64,000 nt of DNA from Sphingobacterium sp. lm-10 (GTDB lineage: Bacteria; Bacteroidota; Bacteroidia; Sphingobacteriales; Sphingobacteriaceae): the NCBI RefSeq assembly GCF_023554555.1, contig NZ_JAMJWC010000001.1, positions 2,108,001 to 2,172,000 on the forward strand, written 5' to 3'. Numbering within the stretch: the first letter of the stretch is position 1; each line of letters begins with the position of its first letter. The notes beneath the pieces were generated by a model. The model did no database searches, was not told the DNA's origin, and saw only the letters and a list, made by a program, of their open reading frames with translations. Made by a program: the position numbers and the translations under genes. This document shows, in pieces, positions 43,784-53,947 of the stretch.

Positions 43784-45439
43784 TTATTTTTTGTTGTCGC
43801 TTTTTTCTGCCGCAACTTTAGCATTGGTCGTTATTTCAACAACACCGTTTGCTCCTTTTTCTCCATATTTATCTGTAGCAGTCTCGGCTTTCCATACATT
43901 CATAGACTCTATTGTATTCGGATCAAGTGTCTTTACATCAAACCCCTCTTTTTTAACCACTCCGTCAACTATAACTAACGGATGTTTGCCTGACTTTGTT
44001 GTATTCGCGACCCCCCTAATGATGATTTCAGACGGGCGATTATCTAATTTTTCCACCGGATGATCCAAATGATCGGCAAACTTCTTCGTGGTAATTAAAA
44101 CCACGCCATTTTTTCCTTTTTCGCCATACAACGCTTCCGCGCTCTTATCTTTAAGCACTGATACCGACTCTATTTGATTCGGGTTTATTTTCGCCATTGA
44201 GTCTTCGTCCTGCGGTACTCCATCCACAATCATTAAAGGCTGTGGGCCACTTCTTTGTCTTTCTATCGCATTCTTATCGAACTTGTAATAGACTGTCGAA
44301 CTATCTCCTTTCACACCCCTAACTACTACGCCTTTGACTTCGCCTTTTAAATCATTTTTCGTGGTGTCTCGGGACTGTGATTTAACAAGTCTTATCTCTT
44401 TTGGATTTTCACCGTCGGATACAAATACTGGATTAGTGGTATCTGCTTTTAAAGCTTCTAGAACCACTTCAGTGGTATCCGGTTTAATGGTATCCGATTC
44501 AATAGCATTTCTCTCCATAGAAACTTCGCTGATAGAGAGAGACATTTTCCCTTTTTCTACCACATCTTGAATATTGGCTTCTACCTGATTTATAGTAAAG
44601 GCAGCGGATGCCAGCACCAGAACGGGTATAAGCATGGCATATTTGCTCAACTCTATTTTGGAGGAGCGCTTTTTGTTCATCATCATAATTCTTTGTTTTA
44701 ACATTTTAAAATTAAACTTATTAGTGATCGGGGTAGCTAATCCCGTTCTGTTAACATGCAATAGATTGTATTGGTAAGATTGCCGATCAATTCCTAAATC
44801 AAGCACCTGCTGATCGGTCAAAAATTCCAGGTTTTGGTGAATAGCCTTACGCATAAGATGCACGAGGGGATTGTACCAACAGATGATATGCACTAACTCT
44901 GTCAATAACACATCCAGCGAATGCAAACCATTGGTATGTACCAACTCGTGCTTAAAAATATGAGTAAGCTCTTGCTCATCATGCTGTTTGCGATACAGAT
45001 AGATCTGGCGCAGAAAAGAGAATGGCGCGACTGGAAAGCGAACATTACGGTACGAAAAGGTATGCCATAATGCGGAAGAAGAATTCCAATGAATACGTAA
45101 TACACTGGCGGATTGCATCAGCAAACGCAAAAAGAAGAAAGTAGCACCCGCCGCCATAAAGGCAAGAAACAAATTATTGACGCTATACAAATCGTCTTGA
45201 ACCGGAGCTGGTTCATAAAAAGGCAAATAGTCCATTAATTCGCCAATCGGCTCTATATTTCGCACAAACCAACTTTTAATATCCAGAAAAGGATATATAA
45301 AACTAAAGAGCATACCGATAATGAAGTAACTGCGATTCAGATTGTAAAACGTAAGCCCTTTCAGTAATACCAAATAACCAAGGTAGACGATACTCAACAA
45401 TACGTTTACCTGAAGAATATAGATTAATAGATTTTCCAT
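43784..45439 (-). CDS. M56 (BlaR1-like) membrane metallopeptidase with C-terminal receptor-plug-like repeats
   Basis: 551 residues. The N-terminal part has four membrane helices and the zinc motif HELVH (164-168), followed by a downstream EFLTD segment; this is the BlaR1/MecR1 peptidase core. After a last helix (about 272-288) lies a periplasmic region. It holds two tandem copies of a segment resembling the TonB-receptor plug motif: LMIVDGVPQD...IESVSVLKDKSAEALYG, then LVIVDGVVKK...IESMNVWKAETATDKYG, each ending GxxGVVxITT. There is no penicillin-binding sensor domain. It follows a blaI-type repressor by one base, as in bla/mec regulatory pairs. Signal and target are unknown. Confidence 0.9.
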   Translation of the reverse strand: MENLLIYILQVNVLLSIVYLGYLVLLKGLTFYNLNRSYFIIGMLFSFIYPFLDIKSWFVRNIEPIGELMDYLPFYEPAPVQDDLYSVNNLFLAFMAAGATFFFLRLLMQSASVLRIHWNSSSALWHTFSYRNVRFPVAPFSFLRQIYLYRKQHDEQELTHIFKHELVHTNGLHSLDVLLTELVHIICWYNPLVHLMRKAIHQNLEFLTDQQVLDLGIDRQSYQYNLLHVNRTGLATPITNKFNFKMLKQRIMMMNKKRSSKIELSKYAMLIPVLVLASAAFTINQVEANIQDVVEKGKMSLSISEVSMERNAIESDTIKPDTTEVVLEALKADTTNPVFVSDGENPKEIRLVKSQSRDTTKNDLKGEVKGVVVRGVKGDSSTVYYKFDKNAIERQRSGPQPLMIVDGVPQDEDSMAKINPNQIESVSVLKDKSAEALYGEKGKNGVVLITTKKFADHLDHPVEKLDNRPSEIIIRGVANTTKSGKHPLVIVDGVVKKEGFDVKTLDPNTIESMNVWKAETATDKYGEKGANGVVEITTNAKVAAEKSDNKK

Positions 45440-45440
45440 G

Positions 45441-45809
45441 CTACGAGCTTTTATTGTTTTTGATCATATCCAAAATCTCTTCTAACTCCGCAGAAGACAA
45501 GCGTTCCTCTTTGATGAAAAAAGAAACCATATCCTTATAGGAATTATGAAAGTAGTCTCCCACAAAACTATTCATAAACTTCCCTTTATATTCCTGCGCT
45601 GAAATAAGCGGTTCGTAGCGTTTTGCATTACCCGATTTCACCGCTTTTACATAGCCTTTTTTTTCCAGGTTGCGAACGGTTGATGCTAACGTAGTGTAAG
45701 GCATTTCTTCTATAGACTGCAAATTAGCCAGGATGTCTCGGATAAATCCGCCTTCTGAATCCCATATTGCGCGCATCGCTTCTTCCTCTTGTATTGTCAG
45801 TTTTTCCAT
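45441..45809 (-). CDS. BlaI/MecI/CopY-family transcriptional repressor
   Basis: 122 residues. A winged-helix domain (about 5-75) with EEEAMRAIWDSEGGFIRDIL and TTLASTVRNLEKKGYV, the recognition-helix region, is followed by a dimerisation domain with AELEEILDMIKNN. Family members bind palindromes and are inactivated by proteolysis through the linked M56 membrane peptidase. Two copies of TACGA-N5-TCGTA lie upstream (45836-45850 and 45878-45892), so autoregulation is likely. Confidence 0.95.
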   Translation of the reverse strand: MEKLTIQEEEAMRAIWDSEGGFIRDILANLQSIEEMPYTTLASTVRNLEKKGYVKAVKSGNAKRYEPLISAQEYKGKFMNSFVGDYFHNSYKDMVSFFIKEERLSSAELEEILDMIKNNKSS

Positions 45810-45835
45810 ATCTGTATCAATCGATTAGACAATGT

Positions 45836-45850
45836 TACGAAAAGTTCGTA
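45836..45850. promoter_or_regulatory. BlaI-type operator, copy 1
   Basis: A perfect TACGA-N5-TCGTA palindrome, 26 bases before the repressor start codon. Confidence 0.75.
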
Positions 45851-45877
45851 GAAACAAAAAACCTTTTTGAATTTTTT

Positions 45878-45892
45878 TACGAAAAAATCGTA
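45878..45892. promoter_or_regulatory. BlaI-type operator, copy 2
   Basis: A second perfect TACGA-N5-TCGTA palindrome, its centre 42 bases (about four helical turns) from copy 1, so two dimers could bind the same DNA face. Confidence 0.75.
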
Positions 45893-45997
45893 GATGTGCC
45901 TTTTTTCGCTTTTCGCGAAGTTTGTGTACCTCATCATAAATGACGATTTCATGTTAATTTAATGCTTATCGACAGCCGAACTGTTTTTGATTTTTTA

Positions 45998-46005
45998 TAC
46001 ATTTG
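45998..46005 (+). promoter_or_regulatory. -7 box of gltA
   Basis: TACATTTG, a full TAnnTTTG match, 21 bases before the start codon. Confidence 0.6.
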
Positions 46006-46026
46006 TAGAAATCGAGTCAGAAAATT

Positions 46027-47316
46027 ATGTCAGATAATAAAGCTTCAATAAACTTAAATGGGCAATCCTACGAGCTTCCCGTAATCGTGGGAACCGAAAA
46101 TGAGAAAGCAATAGATATCTCCAAACTGCGAGATCAATCCGAATTCATCACATTAGACCCAGGTTATAAAAACACGGGCGCTACTAAAAGTGCAATCACG
46201 TATTTAGATGGTGAAAACGGTATATTACATTACCGCGGTTATCCAATTGAGCAACTCGCAGAAAAATGTTTATTTCTAGAAGTTGCCTATTTGTTAATAT
46301 ATGGCGAATTGCCAACTAAGCAGGAGTTAGAAAGCTTCCGCGCCGAGATCAAAGAGCAAACATTGATTCACGAAGACATGAAAAATTTCTTCGCAGGTTT
46401 CCCTTCGAAATCTCATCCAATGGGACAGCTATCTTGTCTAGTAGGAGCATTATCCGCCTTCTACCCAGAGTCATTGAATCCAAATGCGACGAAAGAGGAA
46501 GATAATAAAACCATTATCAACCTATTGGCAAAAATGCCTACGATCGTTTCTTGGATTCACAAAAAATCTATTGGCCATCCAATAGTATACCCTAAGAAAA
46601 ACCTGAACTACGTAGAGAATTTCATGAACATGTTATTCTCCGATGTGACGGCAGAAAGTTCGTTCGACCCAGCTATCGTCAGTGCGATGCAAAAGCTACT
46701 GATCCTGCATGCGGATCACGAGCAGAACTGTTCTACATCGACCGTACGTATGGTAGGTTCTTCTAATGCAAACCTATATGCTTCTATTGCTTCTGGTATA
46801 AACGCCCTTTGGGGACCATTGCACGGCGGTGCAAACCAGGCAGTAATTGAAATGTTGGAAGCAATCAAGGATGATGGCGGAGATGCAGACAAATATTTAG
46901 CGAAAGCAAAAGACAAAAATGATCCTTTCCGTTTGATGGGCTTCGGACACCGTGTGTACAAAAACTTTGATCCACGAGCCAAGATCATCAAAAAAGCATG
47001 TGACGATATTTTAGAGAAGTTAGGTATTGATGATCCCGTTTTAGATATCGCTATCCGTTTGGAGGAAGCAGCTTTGAACGATCAGTACTTTATTGATCGT
47101 AAACTATATCCAAACGTAGATTTTTATTCAGGTATCATCTACCGTGCCCTGAACTTCAAGCCGGAGATGTTTACGGTATTATTTGCATTAGGCCGTTTAC
47201 CGGGATGGATTGCACAGTGGAAAGAAATGCGCGAAAATAAAGAGCCTATTGGTCGCCCAAGACAAATTTATACTGGCGAAACGAAGAGAGACGTCGTAGA
47301 ACTTGAAAAACGATAA
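46027..47316 (+). CDS. gltA: citrate synthase (type II)
   Basis: 429 residues, the length of hexameric type II enzymes. The catalytic residues are in LHADHEQNCSTSTVR (His), GPLHGGANQAV (His) and MGFGHRVYKNFDPR (His and the nearby Asp region). The enzyme joins acetyl-CoA and oxaloacetate as the first step of the citric acid cycle. It is monocistronic, with a terminator at 47332. Confidence 0.97.
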   Translation: MSDNKASINLNGQSYELPVIVGTENEKAIDISKLRDQSEFITLDPGYKNTGATKSAITYLDGENGILHYRGYPIEQLAEKCLFLEVAYLLIYGELPTKQELESFRAEIKEQTLIHEDMKNFFAGFPSKSHPMGQLSCLVGALSAFYPESLNPNATKEEDNKTIINLLAKMPTIVSWIHKKSIGHPIVYPKKNLNYVENFMNMLFSDVTAESSFDPAIVSAMQKLLILHADHEQNCSTSTVRMVGSSNANLYASIASGINALWGPLHGGANQAVIEMLEAIKDDGGDADKYLAKAKDKNDPFRLMGFGHRVYKNFDPRAKIIKKACDDILEKLGIDDPVLDIAIRLEEAALNDQYFIDRKLYPNVDFYSGIIYRALNFKPEMFTVLFALGRLPGWIAQWKEMRENKEPIGRPRQIYTGETKRDVVELEKR

Positions 47317-47331
47317 ATCGATATTAACAAG

Positions 47332-47364
47332 AAGAAAAGCACCTCGATAGGTGCTTTTCTTTTA
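47332..47364 (+). terminator. terminator after gltA
   Basis: AAGAAAAGCACC pairs with GGTGCTTTTCTT around a 6-base loop, followed by T. Confidence 0.88.
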
Positions 47365-47375
47365 AACAATAACTC

Positions 47376-48056
47376 ATGCTTAGACTATCCCATCCACTTC
47401 TTCGAAAAAGTTCGAAGGCCGCAATATGTATTCTCGCTTTTATCTGCACGACATTAACTACACAAGCACAATACGGAGGGTATCCTTACGAGCGAAATAT
47501 GCGGTTAGGATTGGTCATCAATCCTAATATCAGCTGGTTTAATTTTGATAATGCACAATACAGTGGCAACCCGGGGTATCGATTTGGTTACGGTCTATTA
47601 GCAGATTTTGGATTTGCCAGAAATTATTACTTCTCCACCGGATTGATCATTAATGATCTGAGAGCGCAGGAAATGCACCAGGTTGAAAGTGGTGATATTA
47701 TTTCCACTGTAAACAACACCGTAAGCCTGAAATATGCCGAAGTACCCCTTACGATTAAACTGAAGACCGAAGAAAGAAACTTTGGTCGGATATACGGTCA
47801 GTTTGGCGTGACAGCGGGTGTGCGGGTGTCGGCCAGAGAAAGAAGAGAACTGCCTGATGCAGACTTCCAATCACTTTCTGGCACTGATTTAGTCCGGTTA
47901 GGATTACAGATCGGCACAGGAGTGGAATGGAATTTGGGAGGAAATCTTGGATTGCTGACGGGCGCCTCGTACAATAATGGCTTTACTCGTGCTATCCGAA
48001 ACGGTGGTGAGCCCAAGATATCGTACGTAGCACTCCAGATCGGTCTATTATTTTAA
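47376..48056 (+). CDS. PorT-family outer-membrane beta-barrel protein
   Basis: 226 residues. A signal peptide (about 1-32, ending TTQAQ) is followed by an eight-stranded-type barrel with LGLVINPNISWF, YGLLADFGFARNYYFSTG and a final strand ISYVALQIGLLF. It matches PorT-like proteins of Bacteroidota; PorT itself is a type IX secretion component in Porphyromonas, but the wider family is not restricted to that role. It lies 10 bases before nadE. The function is not settled. Confidence 0.82.
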   Translation: MLRLSHPLLRKSSKAAICILAFICTTLTTQAQYGGYPYERNMRLGLVINPNISWFNFDNAQYSGNPGYRFGYGLLADFGFARNYYFSTGLIINDLRAQEMHQVESGDIISTVNNTVSLKYAEVPLTIKLKTEERNFGRIYGQFGVTAGVRVSARERRELPDADFQSLSGTDLVRLGLQIGTGVEWNLGGNLGLLTGASYNNGFTRAIRNGGEPKISYVALQIGLLF

Positions 48057-48066
48057 CATACTACAC

Positions 48067-49707
48067 ATGAAAATCGCATTAGCTCAACTCAACTATCATA
48101 TTGGAGACTTTGAAACGGATACGGCAAAGATTATCGAGTCCATTCAAAAAGCCAAAAAGCATGGCGTTGAACTGATTATCTTCGCGGAACTCGCTATTGG
48201 CGGCTATCCGGCAAAGGATTTACTGCGAAATCAGACCTATCTAAATAATTGCGAAAAAGCCTTGCACGAAATTGCAGGTGCATGTTGTGATATTGCGTGC
48301 GTTATTGGTGCACCGATCCGAAATCATTCGAAAGGAAAGCACCTTTTCAATGCAGCGCTGGTCATCGAGCATGGCGAGATCAAGCATACTGTCAAGAAAA
48401 CGTATCTTCCGGATTACGATGTTTTTGATGAATATCGCTATTTCGAACCGAATAAGGATGTTCATTGTGTCATGGTAGGCGACACAAAAATTGCACTTAC
48501 TATCTGTGAAGATTTGTGGGACAATGGTGTAGACAACACCTATATGGGCGACATTATTCAGGATTTGGCTTTAGAGAAACCGGATTTGATTATTAATATC
48601 GCTGCATCTCCCTTTTCCTACACCCATCATCAAACGCGTTTAGACATTATGAGACGCGCTGTGTTGAGAACACATGCACCACTAATCTATCTGAATCAGC
48701 TGGGAGCGCACGCAGATATTATCTTCGATGGAAGATCGTTTGTGTTGGACAAGAATGGTGATGTCGTAATGGTAATGCATGCCTTTGAAGAAGATTTTGC
48801 AGAGTTAACCTTAGATAAGGATATTTTTCATCTAAAAGGCGATCGAGAAAAGTATCAACCAGGATCGGAAATAGCCCAGATCCATGATGCACTGGTCTTT
48901 GGTATAAAAGAATATTTCACTAAATCAGGATTCAAAAAAGCAGTGTTGGGTCTATCCGGAGGATTGGACTCCGCAATTGTAGCTGCTTTGGCTTGCGAAG
49001 CGTTGGGAGCAGATAATGTATTGGCAATATTGCTTCCTTCCAAATATTCCTCTGATCATTCGTTGAAAGATGCCTTAGATTTAGTATCCAATACCGGATG
49101 CAGTCATCAGATTGTGCCCATACATAGCATGGTTGATGCGTATGATGAAGCCTTAGGCGATCTTTTCAGTGGCTTAAAACCCGATATTGCCGAAGAAAAT
49201 ATACAGGCGCGCATTCGTGCCACCGTATTGATGGCCACAGCTAATAAATTTGGTCATATCTTGCTCAACACTTCCAATAAAAGTGAAGCATCTGTAGGCT
49301 ATGGTACCTTGTATGGTGATATGGCGGGTGCCATCAGCGTTATAGGTGATGTATACAAAACGCAAGCGTATCAGCTAGCCGAACACATCAATCGCCATCA
49401 TGAAATCATTCCGACCAACACGATCGTGAAACCGCCTTCGGCGGAGTTAAGGCCTGATCAAAAAGACTCCGACTCCCTACCCGATTATGAGCTTTTAGAC
49501 AGTATTCTGTATCAATTCATAGAACAGGAGAAATCCGGCCAAGAGGTGATACAACTGGGCTTCGAAGAAGAAATGGTCAAGCGTGTTGCTAAGTTGCTCA
49601 ACGGAGCAGAATTCAAGCGTTTCCAGGCACCACCTATTCTACGGGTAAGTCCAAAAGCATTTGGTCCCGGTCGGGCTATTCCTTTAGTTGCTAAATATCC
49701 GGCATAA
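48067..49707 (+). CDS. nadE: glutamine-dependent NAD+ synthase
   Basis: 546 residues in two domains. The N-terminal nitrilase-like glutaminase (about 1-260) has Glu in FAELAIGGYP, Lys in VKKTYLPDYDVFDE and Cys in TICEDLWDN. The C-terminal synthetase (about 275-546) has the ATP loop LGLSGGLDSAIVAAL and NTSNKSEASVGYGT. It amidates deamido-NAD with ammonia channelled from glutamine. It lies 10 bases after the PorT-like gene. Confidence 0.97.
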   Translation: MKIALAQLNYHIGDFETDTAKIIESIQKAKKHGVELIIFAELAIGGYPAKDLLRNQTYLNNCEKALHEIAGACCDIACVIGAPIRNHSKGKHLFNAALVIEHGEIKHTVKKTYLPDYDVFDEYRYFEPNKDVHCVMVGDTKIALTICEDLWDNGVDNTYMGDIIQDLALEKPDLIINIAASPFSYTHHQTRLDIMRRAVLRTHAPLIYLNQLGAHADIIFDGRSFVLDKNGDVVMVMHAFEEDFAELTLDKDIFHLKGDREKYQPGSEIAQIHDALVFGIKEYFTKSGFKKAVLGLSGGLDSAIVAALACEALGADNVLAILLPSKYSSDHSLKDALDLVSNTGCSHQIVPIHSMVDAYDEALGDLFSGLKPDIAEENIQARIRATVLMATANKFGHILLNTSNKSEASVGYGTLYGDMAGAISVIGDVYKTQAYQLAEHINRHHEIIPTNTIVKPPSAELRPDQKDSDSLPDYELLDSILYQFIEQEKSGQEVIQLGFEEEMVKRVAKLLNGAEFKRFQAPPILRVSPKAFGPGRAIPLVAKYPA

Positions 49708-49907
49708 CCAAACCTTGCTGACAGTGCTACATTTTAAAGCTGTTAGCAATGTTTAGTGCACAATAGCTGCGTTTGGCACCTATTTGGGTTACATTTTAAG
49801 GGCTGTTATTTATTGAATACAGCCCACTACATACACTAAGCATATCCTAACTCCGTTAATCGCAAGTCATTTCAACAGATTAACCATCTGTTTTTTAGGA
49901 AAAATTT

Positions 49908-49963
49908 TATCTTTGAAACCACGTTTGCTTTTGTGTACGCCTGAGTGGGCATTAGGCACAAAA
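49908..49963 (+). promoter_or_regulatory. -7 box and leader hairpin upstream of gnd
   Basis: TATCTTTG (49908-49915) is followed by an 80-base leader. The leader contains a hairpin in which TTTTGT/ACAAAA and GCC/GGC pair (49929-49963). The remaining 200 bases back to nadE (49708-49907) hold no gene. The hairpin is a weak candidate for leader control of the pentose phosphate operon. Confidence 0.5.
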
Positions 49964-50002
49964 TGAGAAACATATATCCTCATCAAAAACAGAACATAGT
50001 TT

Positions 50003-51409
50003 ATGGAATCATACGATTTTGGTATAGTAGGCCTTGGAGTAATGGGAAGAAACCTGTTGCTGAACATGGCCGATCATTCTTTTGCCGTGGCTGGCTTAGA
50101 CTTAGACGCCGAGAAGGCAGCTTCTCTACAAGCTGAAGCTGCAGCAGAACACCAAATCAAAGCCACCACCGATGCGGCTACATTCGTAGCTGCTATTCGC
50201 AAGCCACGAGCCATCATGTTATTAGTTCCTGCAGGCAAGCCTGTTGATAGCGTGATCGACAGTCTGCTACCGCACTTGGAAGAAGGCGACATCTTGGTTG
50301 ATGGCGGAAACTCTTACTTTCCGGATACCGAAAGACGCTATACATACCTTTCGGAAAAGAATATCCATTTCTTTGGAATGGGAATCTCTGGCGGAGAGAA
50401 AGGTGCCCGATTCGGACCGAGCATGATGCCTGGCGGAGATAAGGTAGCTTATGAACGTTTGCGCCCCATCTTCGAAGCCATCTCCGCAAAAGTGAACGAC
50501 GATCCCTGCGTAGCCTATCTAGGTAGTGGCTCTGCCGGCAATTATGTAAAAATGGTGCACAATGGTATCGAGTATGGCATTATGCAATTACTGGCAGAAG
50601 TGTATGACTTGATGAAACGTGGAGCAGGTATTGCAGATGAAACAATTCAGCAGACTTTTACACAGTGGAACGAAACTGAGCTGCAATCCTTTCTGGTCGA
50701 GATTACAGGCCAGATCCTTAAACAAAAAGACGAAGACGGCACCCCACTCATCCATGCAATCTCCGATTGGGCAAAATCTAAAGGTACTGGAAAATGGACC
50801 TCCCAAAATGCGATGGATTTGCAAGTGCCTGTGCCGGTCATTGATGCCGCGGTAAACATGCGTGACATCTCTAAATACAAGCCAGAACGTATCGAAGCAG
50901 CTAAGCAATTACCTTGGGAAGCTTCTTCCTCTTCCGATGTTGCAGAAGATCAGTTATTGAAGCAATTGAAAGATGCGTTTCATTTTGCCATGCTCATCAC
51001 CTACGCGCAAGGATTAGCACAGCTTACAGTGGCATCAGACACCTACAACTACGGGTTGGAGTTGGAAACAGTCACTAAAATCTGGCGCGGTGGGTGTATT
51101 ATTCGTGCGGCAGCTTTAGAAGATTTCAGACAGGCATATCAACGCGATCCGGCATTACGCAACATCTTGTTAGACCCAAAAATTGGAGAACAATTATTAG
51201 CGTTACAGCACAATTTTCGCTCGGTGATTGGCTTCGCCGTGGCGAAAGGTATTCCGATTGCTGGGCTGATGAATGCTTTGGTCTATTTTGACGCATACCG
51301 TTCGGCCAACTTACCGACGAACCTGATACAAGCACAACGCGATTATTTTGGAGCGCACACCTACGAACGTATTGATCAGGAAGGCACCTTCCATACACAA
51401 TGGGGCTAA
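50003..51409 (+). CDS. gnd: 6-phosphogluconate dehydrogenase, decarboxylating (NADP+)
   Basis: 468 residues. The NADP loop is [18 protein letters not shown], and the substrate segment is [19 protein letters not shown], then [13 protein letters not shown] with the catalytic Lys. The C-terminal domain ends [17 protein letters not shown]. It converts 6-phosphogluconate to ribulose 5-phosphate, carbon dioxide and NADPH. It is the first gene of gnd-zwf-pgl, so the gene order is the reverse of the pathway. Confidence 0.97.
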   Translation: MESYDFGIVGLGVMGRNLLLNMADHSFAVAGLDLDAEKAASLQAEAAAEHQIKATTDAATFVAAIRKPRAIMLLVPAGKPVDSVIDSLLPHLEEGDILVDGGNSYFPDTERRYTYLSEKNIHFFGMGISGGEKGARFGPSMMPGGDKVAYERLRPIFEAISAKVNDDPCVAYLGSGSAGNYVKMVHNGIEYGIMQLLAEVYDLMKRGAGIADETIQQTFTQWNETELQSFLVEITGQILKQKDEDGTPLIHAISDWAKSKGTGKWTSQNAMDLQVPVPVIDAAVNMRDISKYKPERIEAAKQLPWEASSSSDVAEDQLLKQLKDAFHFAMLITYAQGLAQLTVASDTYNYGLELETVTKIWRGGCIIRAAALEDFRQAYQRDPALRNILLDPKIGEQLLALQHNFRSVIGFAVAKGIPIAGLMNALVYFDAYRSANLPTNLIQAQRDYFGAHTYERIDQEGTFHTQWG

Positions 51410-51434
51410 CGCTACCTGTTTTATCCGTCTACAC

Positions 51435-52967
51435 ATGAAAACTAGCAAAAAAGCGAAACCAGCGATTATCGTCATATTTGGAGGGACTGGCGATCTGGCT
51501 AAGCGGAAATTAATTCCCGCTTTCTATAATCTTTTTATAGACAACTGGATGCCAGAGAAGTTTGCGATCATTGGCTTAGGAAGAACACCCCTTGATAATG
51601 ATGCATACCGCGAGCATTTGAAGGAAGGTCTCACCTCCTTTTCACGGACGGGTGCGCCCGAAGCAGATAAATGGGCCGTATTCAACCCAAATGTGACTTA
51701 CTTCCAGTCCAATATTGACACGCCGGAATCTTATCATAGCCTGGCTACGCAGCTGGATGCTTTGGATGCCGAATGGGGCGAGCGGGCAAACCGCTTGTTT
51801 TATCTGTCGGTTGCGCCGCGCTTCATTGGTGCTGCCACTTTAAACATCAATGCTGCTGGCTTGGCCAACATGCCTGAGCAAGATCGTATCGTGATCGAAA
51901 AGCCATTTGGCTACAACAAAAAAACAGCGGTAGAATTAAATCAACTGCTCACGCAAACTTTCCAGGAACATCAAATCTATCGAATTGACCACTATCTGGG
52001 CAAGGAAACGGTACAGAATATTCTCGCATTTCGTTTTGGTAATGCGCTCTTCGAGCCATTATGGAACCGTAACTACATTGACTCCGTACAAATCACGGTT
52101 GCAGAACAAGTAGGTGTAGAAAATCGGGGCGAATACTATGAAGGCGCGGGTGCACTCCGAGATATGATTCAAAACCATCTGCTGCAGATTCTTTGTATGG
52201 TTGCGATGGAAGCACCAGCCTCTTTCAAAGCAGAAGAAATCCGTAACCGCAAGGTAGACGTACTACGTGCGATCCGTCGTATCAAACCTGATGAAGTATC
52301 TCGTTATGCGGTGCGCGGGCAATACCACGAAGGTTGGATGCAAGGCAAAAAAGTGCCCGGTTATCGCGAAGAACTGGGTGTAAACCCGCAATCCAATACG
52401 GAAACTTATGCTGCTATCAAGTTCTATCTGGATAATTGGCGCTGGCAGGGAGTACCTTTCTACCTGCGCACCGGCAAACGCATGCAGGAGAAACATTCGT
52501 CTATTACCATACAATTTAAGCCGGTGCCGCATTCTACTTTTTCTAATGGACAAGCAGATAACCTGATGCCAAATCGGTTAACCATCAATATACAACCACA
52601 GATGGACATCCGCCTGCGGTTTATGACCAAGAAGCCTGGCTTGAGCATGAGCTTGAATCCTTCAGAGATGATCTTCGACTACGACACGTGCTCCACGCAA
52701 TCTCCAGAAGCTTATGAAACGTTGCTATTAGATGCCTTGAATGGTGATGCAACACTATTTATGCGCTCCGATCAGGTGGATGAAGCTTGGGACGTAATCA
52801 CGCCAATACAAGAAGCTTGGGAAAGTCGCGATTCTCTGGATTTTCCTAATTACGCTTCTGGCACCTGGGGGCCAGAAACAGCAGAAGTGTTGGTCGCACA
52901 ACAAGGACATGTGTGGGCGATCAATGCCTTACACAAACCAAAATCAAAAGAAGAAAACTGTGATTAA
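51435..52967 (+). CDS. zwf: glucose-6-phosphate 1-dehydrogenase
   Basis: 510 residues from the ATG at 51435; a longer frame from 51348 runs back into gnd and its extra residues are not family-like. Family marks are [16 protein letters not shown] and the catalytic [13 protein letters not shown]. The enzyme oxidises glucose 6-phosphate to 6-phosphogluconolactone and is the entry to the oxidative pentose phosphate pathway. It lies 25 bases after gnd and overlaps pgl by 8 bases. Confidence 0.96.
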   Translation: MKTSKKAKPAIIVIFGGTGDLAKRKLIPAFYNLFIDNWMPEKFAIIGLGRTPLDNDAYREHLKEGLTSFSRTGAPEADKWAVFNPNVTYFQSNIDTPESYHSLATQLDALDAEWGERANRLFYLSVAPRFIGAATLNINAAGLANMPEQDRIVIEKPFGYNKKTAVELNQLLTQTFQEHQIYRIDHYLGKETVQNILAFRFGNALFEPLWNRNYIDSVQITVAEQVGVENRGEYYEGAGALRDMIQNHLLQILCMVAMEAPASFKAEEIRNRKVDVLRAIRRIKPDEVSRYAVRGQYHEGWMQGKKVPGYREELGVNPQSNTETYAAIKFYLDNWRWQGVPFYLRTGKRMQEKHSSITIQFKPVPHSTFSNGQADNLMPNRLTINIQPQMDIRLRFMTKKPGLSMSLNPSEMIFDYDTCSTQSPEAYETLLLDALNGDATLFMRSDQVDEAWDVITPIQEAWESRDSLDFPNYASGTWGPETAEVLVAQQGHVWAINALHKPKSKEENCD

Positions 52968-53697
52968 GATATATCCACAACCATCCGATATTCATCCTAT
53001 AGCTGCCGATCTTTTTGTCGCAGCAGCAAAAAAAGCGATAGCAGAAAAAGGAAGCTTTACCGTGGCGCTTACTGGCGGATCTTCGCCAGTGGAGCTTTAC
53101 AAACTTCTGGCTACGCCAACTTATATCGATCAGTTAGACTGGACCAAAGTTTTCGTGTTTTGGGGCGACGAACGTTGGGTACCACTTTCCGACTCCTTAA
53201 GCAATGCCAAGATGGCTTTCGAAACATTGCTGCATCAGGTTCCGCTACCGGAAGATCATATCTTCCCAATGTACGACATAGATCGCTCTCCAAAAGAATT
53301 TGCAGCCATCTACGAGCAGCAGTTGCGTGACGTACTTGGCGCTGAAGGACAATTTGATTTGATCCTACTAGGCATGGGCGACGATGGTCATACAGCATCT
53401 TTATTCCCCCATACGGAAGTACTACAGGAGAAAACCAAATGGGTGGATGCCTATTATCTTACTCCGCAGCAGATGCATCGTATTACGCTGACGGCTCCTT
53501 TGATTAACAAAGCAAAACAAATTATCGTCATTACCTTTGGTGAAAAAAAAGCACCGGCATTGCGCGAGGTGTTGGAGGGCGCACGTAACCCAGAAGAATA
53601 TCCTTCTCAATTACTAAGCCCTACAGCGGGAGATGTATTGTTTCTGGTAGATCAGGCGGCAGCCTCTAGACTTTCAAGCTCTGTCACTTCTCAGTAG
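52960..53697 (+). CDS. pgl: 6-phosphogluconolactonase (DevB/SOL type)
   Basis: 245 residues from a GTG at 52960 that overlaps the zwf stop (GTGATTAA). An ATG at 52924 is possible but adds non-conserved residues. The family motifs are [13 protein letters not shown] near the N-terminus, [12 protein letters not shown], and [15 protein letters not shown]. It hydrolyses the lactone formed by Zwf. The tight overlap implies coupled translation in the gnd-zwf-pgl operon, and a terminator follows at 53745. Confidence 0.93.
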   Translation: MIKIYPQPSDIHPIAADLFVAAAKKAIAEKGSFTVALTGGSSPVELYKLLATPTYIDQLDWTKVFVFWGDERWVPLSDSLSNAKMAFETLLHQVPLPEDHIFPMYDIDRSPKEFAAIYEQQLRDVLGAEGQFDLILLGMGDDGHTASLFPHTEVLQEKTKWVDAYYLTPQQMHRITLTAPLINKAKQIIVITFGEKKAPALREVLEGARNPEEYPSQLLSPTAGDVLFLVDQAAASRLSSSVTSQ

Positions 53698-53744
53698 CAG
53701 GTGTATAAAGCTTAAGATAAGCCGTTCGATAATTACATGCCAAC

Positions 53745-53788
53745 AAGCCTAACAAACTATTTATCTCATAGTCTGTTAGGCTTTTTAA
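53745..53788 (+). terminator. terminator after pgl
   Basis: AAGCCTAACA pairs with TGTTAGGCTT, with an inner AACTAT/ATAGT stem, followed by T. Confidence 0.87.
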
Positions 53789-53947
53789 TGAATTGGGATA
53801 CGAGAAAACAGCTAAATCTACTAAAGAGGTGGATTCAAGTTTTACCCTTCCCACTTATGCGCTAATAATTTACGGCATAACTATTAAACCTTTTGTACCC
53901 TAATTTGTCAAATAGCACAGATAAACACTTGTTAGCATATAGAAGTC

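Noticed and set aside
49945..50136. 63-codon plus-strand frame over the gnd start
   Set aside because: It continues into gnd in another phase with no motif; it is a shadow frame.
51348..51434. Longer N-terminus for zwf
   Set aside because: The extra 29 codons run inside gnd in another frame and are not family-like.
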